A stretch of 64,000 nucleotides of DNA from contig NZ_FQVM01000007.1 of assembly GCF_900129365.1 (NCBI RefSeq), positions 54,858 to 118,857 of the forward strand. The letters are read 5' to 3'. The notes under the pieces were generated by a model. It saw only the letters and a program-made list of their open reading frames with translations, was not told the DNA's origin and ran no database searches. Source of the stretch: Clostridium fallax (GTDB taxonomy: Bacteria; Bacillota; Clostridia; Clostridiales; Clostridiaceae). How positions within the stretch are numbered: position 1 is the first letter of the stretch; each line of letters starts with the position of its first letter. Position numbers and translations under genes: made by a program. Below are positions 23,829-31,632 of this stretch, piece after piece.

Positions 23829-24978
23829 CTAGCCTCACCTCCTGTTCTAATAAACTTTGAACACCTATTTTAAGAGCATTTTTTAATATCTCCTTTTCTT
23901 CTAAATCTGAAGTTTCTTTTATCTTTTTTAAAAGTTTACATACAAATATTCCTTTTATAGAATATTCCTTAGAAATTTTTGTATAGTCTATTTTTATGGT
24001 CGTTTTATCCTCAATTTTTAAAAAGAAAAATCTATCCTTTAATTTTTCTAATAATAATTCTTCTTTAAATATAAAATTCTCTTCTAATTCTCCTATAAGA
24101 ATTATTTTATATAAATTTTTATTATAATTATTTTCTATATTCTCTAATTCGTTTAATATTTTTTTTTCTATATCTTCATATGAAATAGCTCCTGTTATAT
24201 CTATAGTTATTTCTATATATTTTCTTTTACATATAGCTCTAAATTCTAAGTTTGCATATTCTTTTCCTATTGTTCCTATTAAAATGCCTTTATCTCCTAA
24301 TTCATTAAAATTTCTACCTTCTGGACATCCACTATAGCTATAAAAAGTATTTCCTATTTTTTTTATTCCAGAAAAAGTATGAGTATGTCCAAGAGCTAAA
24401 TAATCTACATCTATATTCTTTATATCCTCTTCTACTATAGGATTATAAAAAATTTCCCCTCTATTAGCTGCCCCTTCTGTGGTTAAAACTCCATGACAAA
24501 CCATTATTTTTATATAATTTTTATATTTTTTAGGAACCTTATATCCTTTTAGCTTTCTTTCTTTTATATAATTTTCATTAAATGAAAAACCACAAATTAC
24601 AGTATTAAAATCTTCTAAAACTATCTCTTCTATATTATTCTTAAATACATACACATTTTTAGGCCAATGTATTAAGTCATAAAATGATTTCTTATTATAT
24701 GGATCATGATTACCTGCTGATATAAAAATTTTAGTTTTATATATCTCTTTAAATTTTCTTTTAATAAGCTCTATTGAAGCCTTATAAACTCTTAAGTTAT
24801 CAAAAAAATCTCCTGCTATTAATAAAATTTGAATTTCTTCCTTTTTGCATAAATCTACTATATTTATAAAAGTCTCTTTAACTTCTTCTTTTCTCTTTTC
24901 TGATATACTCTCTGGTAAATCCTTAAAAGGAGTATCTATATGCAAATCTGAGCAATGTAATATTTTAACTCTATCCAA
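23818..24978 (-). CDS. yhaO: SbcD/Mre11-like DNA repair nuclease YhaO
   Basis: The 386-residue calcineurin-like phosphoesterase is started by TTG (24976-24978) after GGTGAGG. Metal motifs run in family order: CSDLHID, AGDFFD, GNHDP, CHG and GHTHTF, coordinating two Mn ions for 3'-5' exo/endonuclease cleavage. A C-terminal capping region of about 150 residues would bind YhaN. In Bacillus YhaO-YhaN form the counterpart of SbcDC/Mre11-Rad50 and repair double-strand breaks. It is the first gene of the two-gene operon, and a LexA-type box lies 18 bp upstream of its start codon. Confidence 0.88.
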   Translation of the reverse strand: MDRVKILHCSDLHIDTPFKDLPESISEKRKEEVKETFINIVDLCKKEEIQILLIAGDFFDNLRVYKASIELIKRKFKEIYKTKIFISAGNHDPYNKKSFYDLIHWPKNVYVFKNNIEEIVLEDFNTVICGFSFNENYIKERKLKGYKVPKKYKNYIKIMVCHGVLTTEGAANRGEIFYNPIVEEDIKNIDVDYLALGHTHTFSGIKKIGNTFYSYSGCPEGRNFNELGDKGILIGTIGKEYANLEFRAICKRKYIEITIDITGAISYEDIEKKILNELENIENNYNKNLYKIILIGELEENFIFKEELLLEKLKDRFFFLKIEDKTTIKIDYTKISKEYSIKGIFVCKLLKKIKETSDLEEKEILKNALKIGVQSLLEQEVRLDDN

Positions 24979-24995
24979 AAAACCTCACCCTTTTT

Positions 24996-25009
24996 CGAAC
25001 TTTTGTTCT
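24996..25009 (-). promoter_or_regulatory. LexA/SOS box of the yhaO-yhaN operon
   Basis: CGAACTTTTGTTCT contains a perfect GAAC-N4-GTTC core (24997-25008), the clostridial/bacillary LexA site. It lies 18 bp before the TTG start and just after a TTAAAAT that could be the -10 element on the minus strand. Confidence 0.8.
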
Positions 25010-25079
25010 AATTTTAACATAACATTTTATTTTTTTGTATAACTTTTTAGATAAATTTGGTAATAATTTATATATTAAA

Positions 25080-25105
25080 AGGAGACACTATAAATAGTGT
25101 CTCCT
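25080..25105 (-). terminator. Terminator of the SASP gene
   Basis: An 11-bp stem AGGAGACACTA with its complement (25080-25090 and 25095-25105) and a TAAA loop. On the minus strand TTTTAATATATAAATT follows. It lies about 95 nt past the ssp stop. Confidence 0.75.
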
Positions 25106-25201
25106 AGGTATTAGAATACGAATTATCATTCAGGCGGTATATCCATATTAATATACTTTTCCTTCTTTAATTAATTATTAAATTTTATAATTTAAAATTA
25201 A

Positions 25202-25384
25202 CTATTTTAAATGATTTTCGTATTCTTCTACCATTCTTTTTACCATTTCGCCACCAACAGAACCACATTCTCTAGATGTTAAGTCTCCATTATAATCACT
25301 AAATGGTACTCCTAACTCTTTTGCTACCTCTGCTTTAAACTTAGAAAGTCCTTGTTTTGCTTCTGGAACTAACTTCTTTGACAT
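25202..25384 (-). CDS. Alpha/beta-type small acid-soluble spore protein
   Basis: The 60-residue protein coats spore DNA in an A-like form, protecting it from UV and heat, and is degraded at germination. The GPR protease recognition region is KFKAEVAKELG, and the conserved C-terminal block is TSRECGSVGGEMVKRMVE. Both are diagnostic of the family. AAGGAGGG precedes the ATG. Expression should be forespore-specific (sigma G), but I could not assign a convincing sigma G promoter. Instead the leader has an 18-bp palindrome at 25413-25432. It is a single-gene unit with its own terminator. Confidence 0.95.
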   Translation of the reverse strand: MSKKLVPEAKQGLSKFKAEVAKELGVPFSDYNGDLTSRECGSVGGEMVKRMVEEYENHLK

Positions 25385-25412
25385 AACAAATCCCTCCTTA
25401 GGCTTTATGGTT

Positions 25413-25432
25413 TTGTAAGATTTATCTTACAA
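25413..25432. repeat. Palindrome in the SASP upstream region
   Basis: TTGTAAGAT-TT-ATCTTACAA, two perfect 9-bp arms with a 2-bp centre, lies 29 bp before the ssp start codon. It has no T-run and no gene ends here, so an operator for a spore regulator such as SpoVT is possible but unproven. Confidence 0.45.
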
Positions 25433-25500
25433 CATTATTTTGTCACAAATAAAGTTTATTATTCTACTTAAATTAAGTTAAATCAGGTAATATAATCCAA

Positions 25501-26292
25501 CTACTTTAAAACATCAAAACTATATCCATTATTTATTAGGTAATCAATAACTTTAGGTAATGATTTCATTGTGTTAACCTTAGCATTAGTATCATGCATT
25601 AAAATTATTAATTTATCCTTATTTTGTGATGTTTTAATAAACTTATTAAATAACATTTCTAAAGAAGGATTCTGAGATTCTGCATCTCCATTTAAACAGT
25701 TCCAATCATAATAGTTCATTCCTAGGTTATTTATAGCTTTTTTTAGTTCCATATTTTTACCAAAGGATCCACCAGGAAATCTAAATATTTTAACATCCAT
25801 ATTTTTTTTAGCTATGTTATTTATAGAATTATTAGCCATTAAAACTTCCTTAACCAAATTATCCGGTGAATAATAAATATGTTTATATTCATGGGAATAA
25901 GAATGATTCCCCACAGAATGTCCTTCATCGATGATTCTATTAAAAATTTTAGGATAATACTCTACATTTTTTCCTAAAACAAAAAATGTAGCTTTTATAT
26001 TATAATTTTTTAAGATATCAAGTATTTGGTCTGTAATTATTGATGAAGGTCCATCATCAAAAGTTAGATAAGCAATTTTTTTATTGTTAATGTTAGTATA
26101 ATATACTTCCTTTGCAGGCACCATTTCTATATGTGAATTTCTAGTACCTAAGGTTACTTTAGGAATACTTTTTTCTGTTTCTATATTGTTTTTTATTAAG
26201 TTTTTACTTCTTATAATGTTAAAAATAAAAATTATAATTATTATTGCAAAAATTAATATAAAAATTTTTTTATATTTATTTATATTTTTCAT
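25501..26292 (-). CDS. Membrane-anchored polysaccharide deacetylase (NodB domain)
   Basis: The 263-residue protein has an N-terminal membrane helix (IFILIFAIIIIIFIF) and then a NodB homology domain acting outside the cell. Motif 1 is TFDDGPS with Asp79 and the metal-ligand Asp80. Motif 2 is NHSYSHE with ligands His130 and His134. Motif 3 is FRFPGGS and the late motif is LMHDT. All catalytic residues are present, so it should remove acetyl groups from peptidoglycan or another cell-surface sugar polymer. Similar proteins are involved in spore cortex or lysozyme resistance, but which applies cannot be decided. AGGAGG precedes the ATG. It is monocistronic. Confidence 0.88.
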   Translation of the reverse strand: MKNINKYKKIFILIFAIIIIIFIFNIIRSKNLIKNNIETEKSIPKVTLGTRNSHIEMVPAKEVYYTNINNKKIAYLTFDDGPSSIITDQILDILKNYNIKATFFVLGKNVEYYPKIFNRIIDEGHSVGNHSYSHEYKHIYYSPDNLVKEVLMANNSINNIAKKNMDVKIFRFPGGSFGKNMELKKAINNLGMNYYDWNCLNGDAESQNPSLEMLFNKFIKTSQNKDKLIILMHDTNAKVNTMKSLPKVIDYLINNGYSFDVLK

Positions 26293-26444
26293 ATATCCTC
26301 CTTTACATATTATAAAAGTAACTATTAAAAAATATAAAAAATTGCTATAAAAATATTTTTTCTATTAAACTTAATTTTCCCTAAAGTTAAGTTTAAATTC
26401 TTACAAATTAATTTTTAATTTTTATAAAATTTAAAAATACAAAA

Positions 26445-26481
26445 AAAGGACTAGTAAGTAAAAATTACTTACTAGTCCTTT
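26445..26481 (-). terminator. Terminator abutting tRNA-Trp copy 1
   Basis: A 17-bp stem (26445-26461 and 26465-26481, AAA loop) runs into TTTTTTTG on the minus strand. Its first base is the last base of the encoded CCA end of the tRNA. Confidence 0.9.
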
Positions 26482-26556
26482 GGCAGGGGCAGTAGGACTC
26501 GAACCCACAACCAATGGTTTTGGAGACCACTACTCTACCAATTGAGCCATACCCCT
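26481..26556 (-). tRNA. tRNA-Trp (CCA anticodon), copy 1
   Basis: A 76-nt cloverleaf with encoded 3' CCA. Acceptor arms AGGGGTA and TGCCCCT pair, the anticodon loop is CTCCAAA with anticodon CCA, and the T arm is GTGGGTTCGAGTCC. The sequence is the same as in the copy 318 bp upstream. Confidence 0.96.
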
Positions 26557-26751
26557 TCAAACATAAACTATTATATAACGTCTATTAATAATATGTCAAT
26601 ATTTTTTTATTATTTTGTTATATATTAATCTAAATTTTTAATATTTTACTTATAATTAGTATTTTTAATAATAATAAATAAGCTTAAAATATATTGTAGT
26701 ATTTAATTAGGATATATAAAGGTAAATTTTAGCAATCTTAAATATTTAAAA

Positions 26752-26789
26752 AAGAGAAGTTACAAATTAAGTAATTTGTAACTTCTCTT
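26752..26789 (-). terminator. Terminator of tRNA-Trp copy 2
   Basis: Near-perfect stem AAGAGAAGTTACAAATTA (26752-26769) with its complement 26772-26789, so the real loop takes a few inner pairs. TTTTTAAATATTT follows on the minus strand. It isolates this tRNA from the next copy. Confidence 0.85.
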
Positions 26790-26798
26790 AATATTCTC

Positions 26799-26874
26799 TG
26801 GCAGGGGCAGTAGGACTCGAACCCACAACCAATGGTTTTGGAGACCACTACTCTACCAATTGAGCCATACCCCT
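26799..26874 (-). tRNA. tRNA-Trp (CCA anticodon), copy 2
   Basis: 76 nt with encoded CCA, anticodon loop CTCCAAA, and the same sequence as the copy at 26481-26556. Each copy has its own terminator, and the spacers differ, which suggests two independent transcription units made by duplication. Confidence 0.96.
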
Positions 26875-26946
26875 TTGAACATAAATTATTATACAATGTA
26901 TTATAAAAAAAATCAATACTTTATTAAGTTAATTTAAACAATTATA

Positions 26947-27002
26947 TAAATAAAGCTCATCTTTCATAATATAATTAACTCATAAAAGATGAGCTTTATT
27001 TA
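26947..27002 (-). terminator. Terminator of the CBS-ACT gene
   Basis: An 18-bp inverted repeat (26947-26964 and 26985-27002) with a 20-nt loop, 23 nt after the gene's stop. Confidence 0.75.
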
Positions 27003-27024
27003 AAACTTATAACTAATTATATCC

Positions 27025-27645
27025 TCATACTATTTTAAATCCAGCATCTTTAAGCTTCTTTTTAATCTCTTCAAGTTTGTTTGTCTTCATCCTAACTACT
27101 ATTTCTTTTACATCTGTAAAGCTTTGAGGATCTACTACCACAAAACTAATTATGTCAGATTGATTTTCTGTTAATATTTTAGATAATCTTGAAATTTGAC
27201 CTGGAACATCAAAAGCAGTTACTGCTAATCTTTCTCCTTTATTTAATCCAAATAAATTATTAAATTGATGGAAAACTGCATTATGAGTTAATATACCTTG
27301 AAAATTATCATACTCATCTATAACTGCTACAAAAGATATATTCATTTTTTCTAAAAACGCAACTGCCTTTTCTACCTCTTCACGTAAATTTATAACTGGC
27401 ATATCTTTTCTTAATAAATGCTCTACAGTATAATCTTCCAAAAGAGATTTTTTATCATTACATTTTTCAAAATAAAATTGATATATAACATTTTTAGATA
27501 TAGAGCCTCTAAACAAATTTCCATCTACTACTGGTATAGATAAAAACTTATGTTTATCCATTATTTCTAATGCCTTTCCTATGCTAGCCTCTGATGTTAC
27601 TGTTGTTAGTTTATCTTTCGGTAACATTATTGTTTTAACTAACAT
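27025..27645 (-). CDS. CBS-pair plus ACT-domain protein (AcuB-like)
   Basis: The 206-residue cytosolic sensor protein has two CBS motifs at about residues 8-60 (SIGKALEIMDKHKFLSIPVVD) and 75-130 (EVEKAVAFLEKMNISFVAVID). A C-terminal ACT-like domain from about residue 135 (RLAVTAFDVPGQISRLSKIL, then FVVVDPQSFTDVKEIVVRM) follows. This combination, as in AcuB/CBS-ACT proteins, senses nucleotides and amino acids and usually regulates an enzyme or transporter by contact. The target is unknown because no partner gene adjoins it. AAAGGGGG precedes the ATG. It is transcribed alone. Confidence 0.8.
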   Translation of the reverse strand: MLVKTIMLPKDKLTTVTSEASIGKALEIMDKHKFLSIPVVDGNLFRGSISKNVIYQFYFEKCNDKKSLLEDYTVEHLLRKDMPVINLREEVEKAVAFLEKMNISFVAVIDEYDNFQGILTHNAVFHQFNNLFGLNKGERLAVTAFDVPGQISRLSKILTENQSDIISFVVVDPQSFTDVKEIVVRMKTNKLEEIKKKLKDAGFKIV

Positions 27646-27797
27646 TTAATTCGCCCCCTTTATATCTCTTAATAATATTATAGTATATACTTTCCATATA
27701 AAATACATAATTTTCAAAATTTTAATTTTTTTATTATATTTCATATGTATTTATTGATTTTTTTATTGTATTTTTTTCAATTTTAAAATAAACATAA

Positions 27798-27835
27798 AAA
27801 AGTTATTAATCTAAATACTTAGATTAATAACTTTT
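27798..27835 (-). terminator. Terminator of the ZnuA-like gene
   Basis: A perfect 17-bp stem (27798-27814 and 27819-27835, loop ATAC). The minus-strand tail is TTATGTTTATTTTA after the arm's own TTTT. Confidence 0.8.
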
Positions 27836-27866
27836 AATATATTTGTATTAATACTACTTTAATATA

Positions 27867-28865
27867 TTAACTGCTAGTATTATTTTCACCTGAATTTTCT
27901 AAATTTGCATTTTCATTAATAAGCTTATCTAAAGTTTCTCCTAAAGTACTAATATAATTTTTATAACTTTCTAAAGAATTAGGTTTATTTACAAGTATAC
28001 ACTTATAGTTTAAATTTGTTAATCTATCACTATACTTAGTAAATTCATCATTATTATCAAAAAACACTATATTGCAAATATTATTCTCTTTATTCTTTTC
28101 TTTATTATCTATAAGATTATTTTCTTCTAATTCCCTAATTTTTTGCTCTAATTCTTCTTGTTTTATTTTTGAATAATTTACACCTAAATATCTCATTAGA
28201 TAGTCTAAATTGGAACCTATTACTTGTATATGATTTTGTTTCAAATTAGAAATTTTTTCATTAAAAATTTTTAAAACATCATCTAAATTCTCTAAAATTA
28301 TATTATAGTTTTCTTCATAATACTCTCTATTTTTAGGATCTTTTTCTTGTATTGCACTTTTTATATTATAAAGAGATATTTTTAAATCTTCAGGACTTAA
28401 CCAATAATAAGGATTAGTTTTAAAATCATAAGTGTTTAAAGTTTTCACTTCATCATAATTTATTGTTCTAATTCCTCTTGATGCATTTATTATACCTACC
28501 TTACCTTTTTTAAGTTCACCAATAAAATCATTAATCCATGGTTCATAGCCTGTCCCCATATAAATAAATAAATCCATATTAGAAACGTTATTTATTGAAT
28601 CATCAGTATATTTATAATTTAATATTTGATTTTCATCAGTAAACATATATTGGACATAATGCTTATCCTTTACAATACTTTTAACCATTGAATAAGCTAA
28701 TTTATCTGTTGTTAATATATTTAAATAAACTTCTCTCTCTTCTGCACTTACATTACTTGTTACTTGTGGTTTAGAATTTAATGTTAATCCTATAAAAAAG
28801 ATTATATTTATAATTATTAAAAGGAAGGTAAACTTTTTTAAGTTAAACTTTTTCAACACTCTCAC
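27867..28865 (-). CDS. ZnuA-like membrane-anchored protein lacking metal ligands
   Basis: About 330 residues. The start is ambiguous: GTG at 28865, GTG at 28859 or, by Shine-Dalgarno spacing, TTG at 28856. It has an N-terminal membrane helix (FTFLLIIINIIFFIGLTL) without a lipobox cysteine, so it is anchored rather than lipidated. The body follows the ZnuA/cluster A-1 pattern: NMDLFIYMGTGYEPWINDF matches the SDIFIYNGLGLEDW block of the znuA gene at 18 kb, YYWLSPEDLKISLYNIKSA matches its IWLSLKEA block, and LDYLMRYLGV matches its FGYLCRDFGL block. The histidines that bind zinc in each block are replaced (Asn, Tyr, Asn). It is probably not a zinc-uptake protein; a sensor or structural role is possible. 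No transporter genes adjoin. Confidence 0.7.
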   Translation of the reverse strand: MRVLKKFNLKKFTFLLIIINIIFFIGLTLNSKPQVTSNVSAEEREVYLNILTTDKLAYSMVKSIVKDKHYVQYMFTDENQILNYKYTDDSINNVSNMDLFIYMGTGYEPWINDFIGELKKGKVGIINASRGIRTINYDEVKTLNTYDFKTNPYYWLSPEDLKISLYNIKSAIQEKDPKNREYYEENYNIILENLDDVLKIFNEKISNLKQNHIQVIGSNLDYLMRYLGVNYSKIKQEELEQKIRELEENNLIDNKEKNKENNICNIVFFDNNDEFTKYSDRLTNLNYKCILVNKPNSLESYKNYISTLGETLDKLINENANLENSGENNTSS

Positions 28866-29062
28866 TCCTTTTTTACACTAAATACATTTTATATCTAATC
28901 AGCTATTTTTTCAAACATATAATTAAATTTTCATTAAAATTTAATTAATTTTTAATTAATACTTAATATAAATTTTATTTATTCTCTGTCCTCTTTTCTT
29001 TTTCTAATTTTTTGGATAGAATAATATTGAATTAGTGTTATACTTCTGAAAGGAGTTCATTT

Positions 29063-29527
29063 ATGGAATTTATAGTGGATACAGTAGAAAAAACATTTCA
29101 GCTTGGGGAAAAAATAGGATCTCTTTGCAAAGCTGGTGATATATTTTGTTTAACTGGTGATTTAGGTACTGGTAAAACTCATATAACAAAAGGAATAGCT
29201 AAGGGATTAAATATAACTGATCATATAACTAGTCCAACTTTTAATATAGTCAATGAATATCATGATGGAAGGCTTACTTTATATCATTTTGATGTCTATA
29301 GAGTAAACGATCCTGATGAAATTTATGCAATAGGATTTGATGAATATATATTTAGTGATGGTGTTTCTGTTATAGAATGGGCTAACTACATAGAAAGTCT
29401 GATTCCAGAGGAGTATGTCCATATTAGTATAGAAAAAATGCCTGATTTAGGTGACAACTTTAGAAAAATAAAAGTAAAATATTTTGGTAAAAGATATGAT
29501 TACTTAAAGGAGATTTCATTATGTTAG
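29063..29527 (+). CDS. tsaE: tRNA threonylcarbamoyladenosine ATPase TsaE
   Basis: The 154-residue cytosolic ATPase acts in t6A37 formation on ANN-decoding tRNAs with TsaB, TsaC and TsaD. Walker A is GDLGTGKTH (32-40). SPTFNIVNEY, LYHFDVYR and VIEWANY are the conserved family blocks. Its size is normal. AAAGGAG precedes the ATG. It overlaps tsaB by 7 nt and leads a three-gene plus-strand operon, tsaE-tsaB-rimI, a common arrangement in Firmicutes. tsaD is not in this window. The product is essential in many bacteria. Confidence 0.95.
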   Translation: MEFIVDTVEKTFQLGEKIGSLCKAGDIFCLTGDLGTGKTHITKGIAKGLNITDHITSPTFNIVNEYHDGRLTLYHFDVYRVNDPDEIYAIGFDEYIFSDGVSVIEWANYIESLIPEEYVHISIEKMPDLGDNFRKIKVKYFGKRYDYLKEISLC

Positions 29528-30225
29528 TATTAAGCGTAGATTCTTCTTCAAATGCAGCCTCTGTTGCAATAATATCAGAGGATAAGCTTATTGGAGAAAT
29601 AACTTTAAATGATAAAAAACAGCATTCTGTTTTATTAATGTCTCTTATAGACGAACTTTTAAAATCAAATAATTTAACAATAAAAGATATAGATGGCTAT
29701 GTTATATCTAAAGGTCCTGGTTCTTTTACAGGCCTTAGAATTGGAATGGCCACTATAAAAGGTTTAGCTATGGGTACTAAAAAACCTTGTATATCTATTT
29801 CAACTTTAGATGGTTTAGCTTATAATGTAAATACTTTTAGTGGTATTATATGTCCTATTATGGATGCTTTAAGAGGAAATGTTTATACTTGCCTTTTTAA
29901 ATCACAAAAAGGAAAATTAGAAAAATTAATAGATTATTCTGTTCTTTCAGTAGATGAACTTAAGACAAAATTAGAGGAATTAAATGAAGAGGTAATTTTC
30001 ATAGGAGATGGTTGTGATAAATTCAAAGATTTCTTTAAAGAAAATCTTGAAAACTGTAATTTTGCTCCTAATCATTGTAATTTTGCTAGAGCTTCTGCTT
30101 TAGGAGAATTAGGAATAAATTTATTAAAAGAAGGTTTATCTGAAGACATAAATACCTTTGCACCTTTATATCTTAGAAAATCTCAAGCTGAAAGAGAATA
30201 TGATAAAAAAATGGGGTTAGAATAA
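29521..30225 (+). CDS. tsaB: tRNA threonylcarbamoyladenosine protein TsaB
   Basis: The 234-residue ASKHA-fold protein dimerises with the catalytic TsaD in the t6A complex. It has no catalytic metal site of its own. Family blocks are MLVLSVDSSSNAASVAI, HSVLLMSLIDELL and SKGPGSFTGLRIGMATIKGLA, followed by a typical PIMDALRGNVYT. The length fits the Firmicute YeaZ group. Its ATG overlaps the end of tsaE by 7 nt, pointing to coupled translation, and rimI begins 2 nt after its stop. Confidence 0.94.
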   Translation: MLVLSVDSSSNAASVAIISEDKLIGEITLNDKKQHSVLLMSLIDELLKSNNLTIKDIDGYVISKGPGSFTGLRIGMATIKGLAMGTKKPCISISTLDGLAYNVNTFSGIICPIMDALRGNVYTCLFKSQKGKLEKLIDYSVLSVDELKTKLEELNEEVIFIGDGCDKFKDFFKENLENCNFAPNHCNFARASALGELGINLLKEGLSEDINTFAPLYLRKSQAEREYDKKMGLE

Positions 30226-30227
30226 AT

Positions 30228-30668
30228 ATGGATATTTCTTTATCTTTTATGACTAAAGAAGATATAGATGGAGTTTTAGAAATAAGTAACTCTAGTTTTG
30301 CAATTCCTTGGAGTAAAAATTCATTTGAACTTGAATTAGAGAATTCTTTTGCAAGATACGTAATTGCTAAAGATAAAAATAAAGTCATTGGCTTTGGAGG
30401 TATGTGGTTAATCGTTGATGAATGCCATATAACTAATATAGCAGTCCATTCTGATTATAGAGGAAATGGTGTAGGTTCTATGATTTTAACTAAAATGATT
30501 TCTTTTTGTGAAGAAAATAATATATTGGGATTAACCTTAGAGGTTAGAAAATCTAATTTAATAGCTAAGAATCTATATAAAAAATTCGGCTTTAAAGAAG
30601 AAGGAATTAGACAAAAATATTACGAAAATAATGGCGAGGATGCTATTATTATGTGGAAAAGATATTAA
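30228..30668 (+). CDS. rimI: Ribosomal protein S18-alanine N-acetyltransferase RimI
   Basis: A 146-residue single GNAT domain. The acetyl-CoA loop is RGNGVGSMIL (Arg/Gln-x2-Gly-x-Gly/Ala pattern), preceded by beta-4 NIAVHSDY and followed by LEVRKSNLIAKNLYKKFGF and a YYENNGEDAIIM tail typical of RimI. It acetylates the N-terminal alanine of S18, using acetyl-CoA. Some relatives acetylate other substrates, so the exact target is inferred. It starts 2 nt after the tsaB stop, the usual tsaB-rimI arrangement. Confidence 0.88.
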   Translation: MDISLSFMTKEDIDGVLEISNSSFAIPWSKNSFELELENSFARYVIAKDKNKVIGFGGMWLIVDECHITNIAVHSDYRGNGVGSMILTKMISFCEENNILGLTLEVRKSNLIAKNLYKKFGFKEEGIRQKYYENNGEDAIIMWKRY

Positions 30669-30671
30669 AAT

Positions 30672-30721
30672 AAAGAATCAGCACTTTTTAATAAGTTTTT
30701 ATTAAAAAGTACTGATTCTTT
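30672..30721 (+). terminator. Terminator of tsaE-tsaB-rimI (probably bidirectional with ribU)
   Basis: A long stem (30672-30694 with 30699-30721) with one mismatched pair; TTGTTTTAT follows on the plus strand. The convergent ribU gene ends 32 bp further on. Confidence 0.8.
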
Positions 30722-30753
30722 GTTTTATATGAAATTAATTATCTACATTTTAA

Positions 30754-31341
30754 TTATACTGTTTTTCTTTTAGCTATCATAGCTTCTTGATGAATTAATG
30801 GTGATACTTTTTTATATAAAACCATTGTAACTATTGAAGCCATAACCCCTTTTATTAAATTAAAAGGAACAATTATTGTTAATAGATAATTTATTGTTGA
30901 TGCATTTAATGAAGGTACTATATTTTGATATAGTGGTAAGAATACATAATAATTGCATACAACAGCAAATATAGTTAATGCTAAAACTCCCAAAGTTAAT
31001 CCTAGTATAGCATTTTTTCTTGTCTTTCCTCTTCTATATATAAGACCTGCTGTTAAAACCCAAACTGCACCTATTGAAAAATTGGCAACTTCACCTATCA
31101 TAGCAGATCCTGATCCTCTAAATAAAGTATATAAAATTACTTTAATAGCTTCTATAATAACTCCTGCTACTGGTCCTAATGCAAAGGTTCCCAAAAGTGC
31201 TGGCACATCTCCAAAATCAATTTTTAAAAACGGAGCTGCTGGCAAAATAGGAAAATCAATAAACATTAATACAAAAGCTACTGCTCCTAACAAAGCTATT
31301 TTGACCTGCAAATTTAAATTTCTAGTTTTTGTTTTATACAT
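30754..31341 (-). CDS. ribU: Riboflavin ECF-transporter S component RibU
   Basis: The start at MYKTKTRNLN was chosen because GGGAGGG lies just upstream; an upstream TTG would place that site inside the gene. The 195-residue integral membrane protein has about six helices with the ECF S-component signature near the N terminus (FIDFPILPAAPFLKIDFGDVPALLG). That block binds the vitamin in RibU proteins. The energising EcfA/EcfT subunits are encoded elsewhere. An FMN riboswitch with a terminator lies between promoter and gene, which fixes the substrate class as riboflavin or FMN precursors. Confidence 0.94.
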   Translation of the reverse strand: MYKTKTRNLNLQVKIALLGAVAFVLMFIDFPILPAAPFLKIDFGDVPALLGTFALGPVAGVIIEAIKVILYTLFRGSGSAMIGEVANFSIGAVWVLTAGLIYRRGKTRKNAILGLTLGVLALTIFAVVCNYYVFLPLYQNIVPSLNASTINYLLTIIVPFNLIKGVMASIVTMVLYKKVSPLIHQEAMIAKRKTV

Positions 31342-31399
31342 GTAAAACCCTCCCAATACTTATCTTCTTGGGGCTTTCAATTTAAGACTATTAAAAAAT

Positions 31400-31421
31400 C
31401 CCTAATGAATTAACATTAGGG
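31400..31421 (-). terminator. FMN-riboswitch-controlled terminator
   Basis: CCCTAATG and CATTAGGG arms (31400-31421 region) followed by ATTTTTTAATAG on the minus strand, between the aptamer and ribU. This is the expression platform: FMN binding should favour this hairpin. Confidence 0.85.
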
Positions 31422-31449
31422 CTTAATTACAGAATAATCTATAATTGAT

Positions 31450-31566
31450 TACCTTCTTCCATCCAGACTTTAACTGTCGGCTTCGGAATTACACCGAATC
31501 GGCCTTACTTTTTATAAGGTTCGCGGGCTATACCGCCGGTGGGGACTTACACCCCGCCCTGAAGAT
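31450..31566 (-). promoter_or_regulatory. FMN riboswitch (RFN element)
   Basis: The minus strand shows the conserved blocks in order: TTCAGGGCGGGGTG, TCCCCACCGGCGGTA, AGCCCGCGA, GATTCGGTGTAATTCCGAAGCC, written here only in part, then GACAGT and GTCTGGATG. The P1 arms close near 31450 and 31566. FMN binding should stop transcription at the following hairpin and so lower RibU production when the vitamin is plentiful. Confidence 0.97.
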
Positions 31567-31632
31567 ATTAATTTTTTTACATTTTTATTATATGATATTA
31601 TTTACATTTTTTCAACTATTATAAAAATTTAT

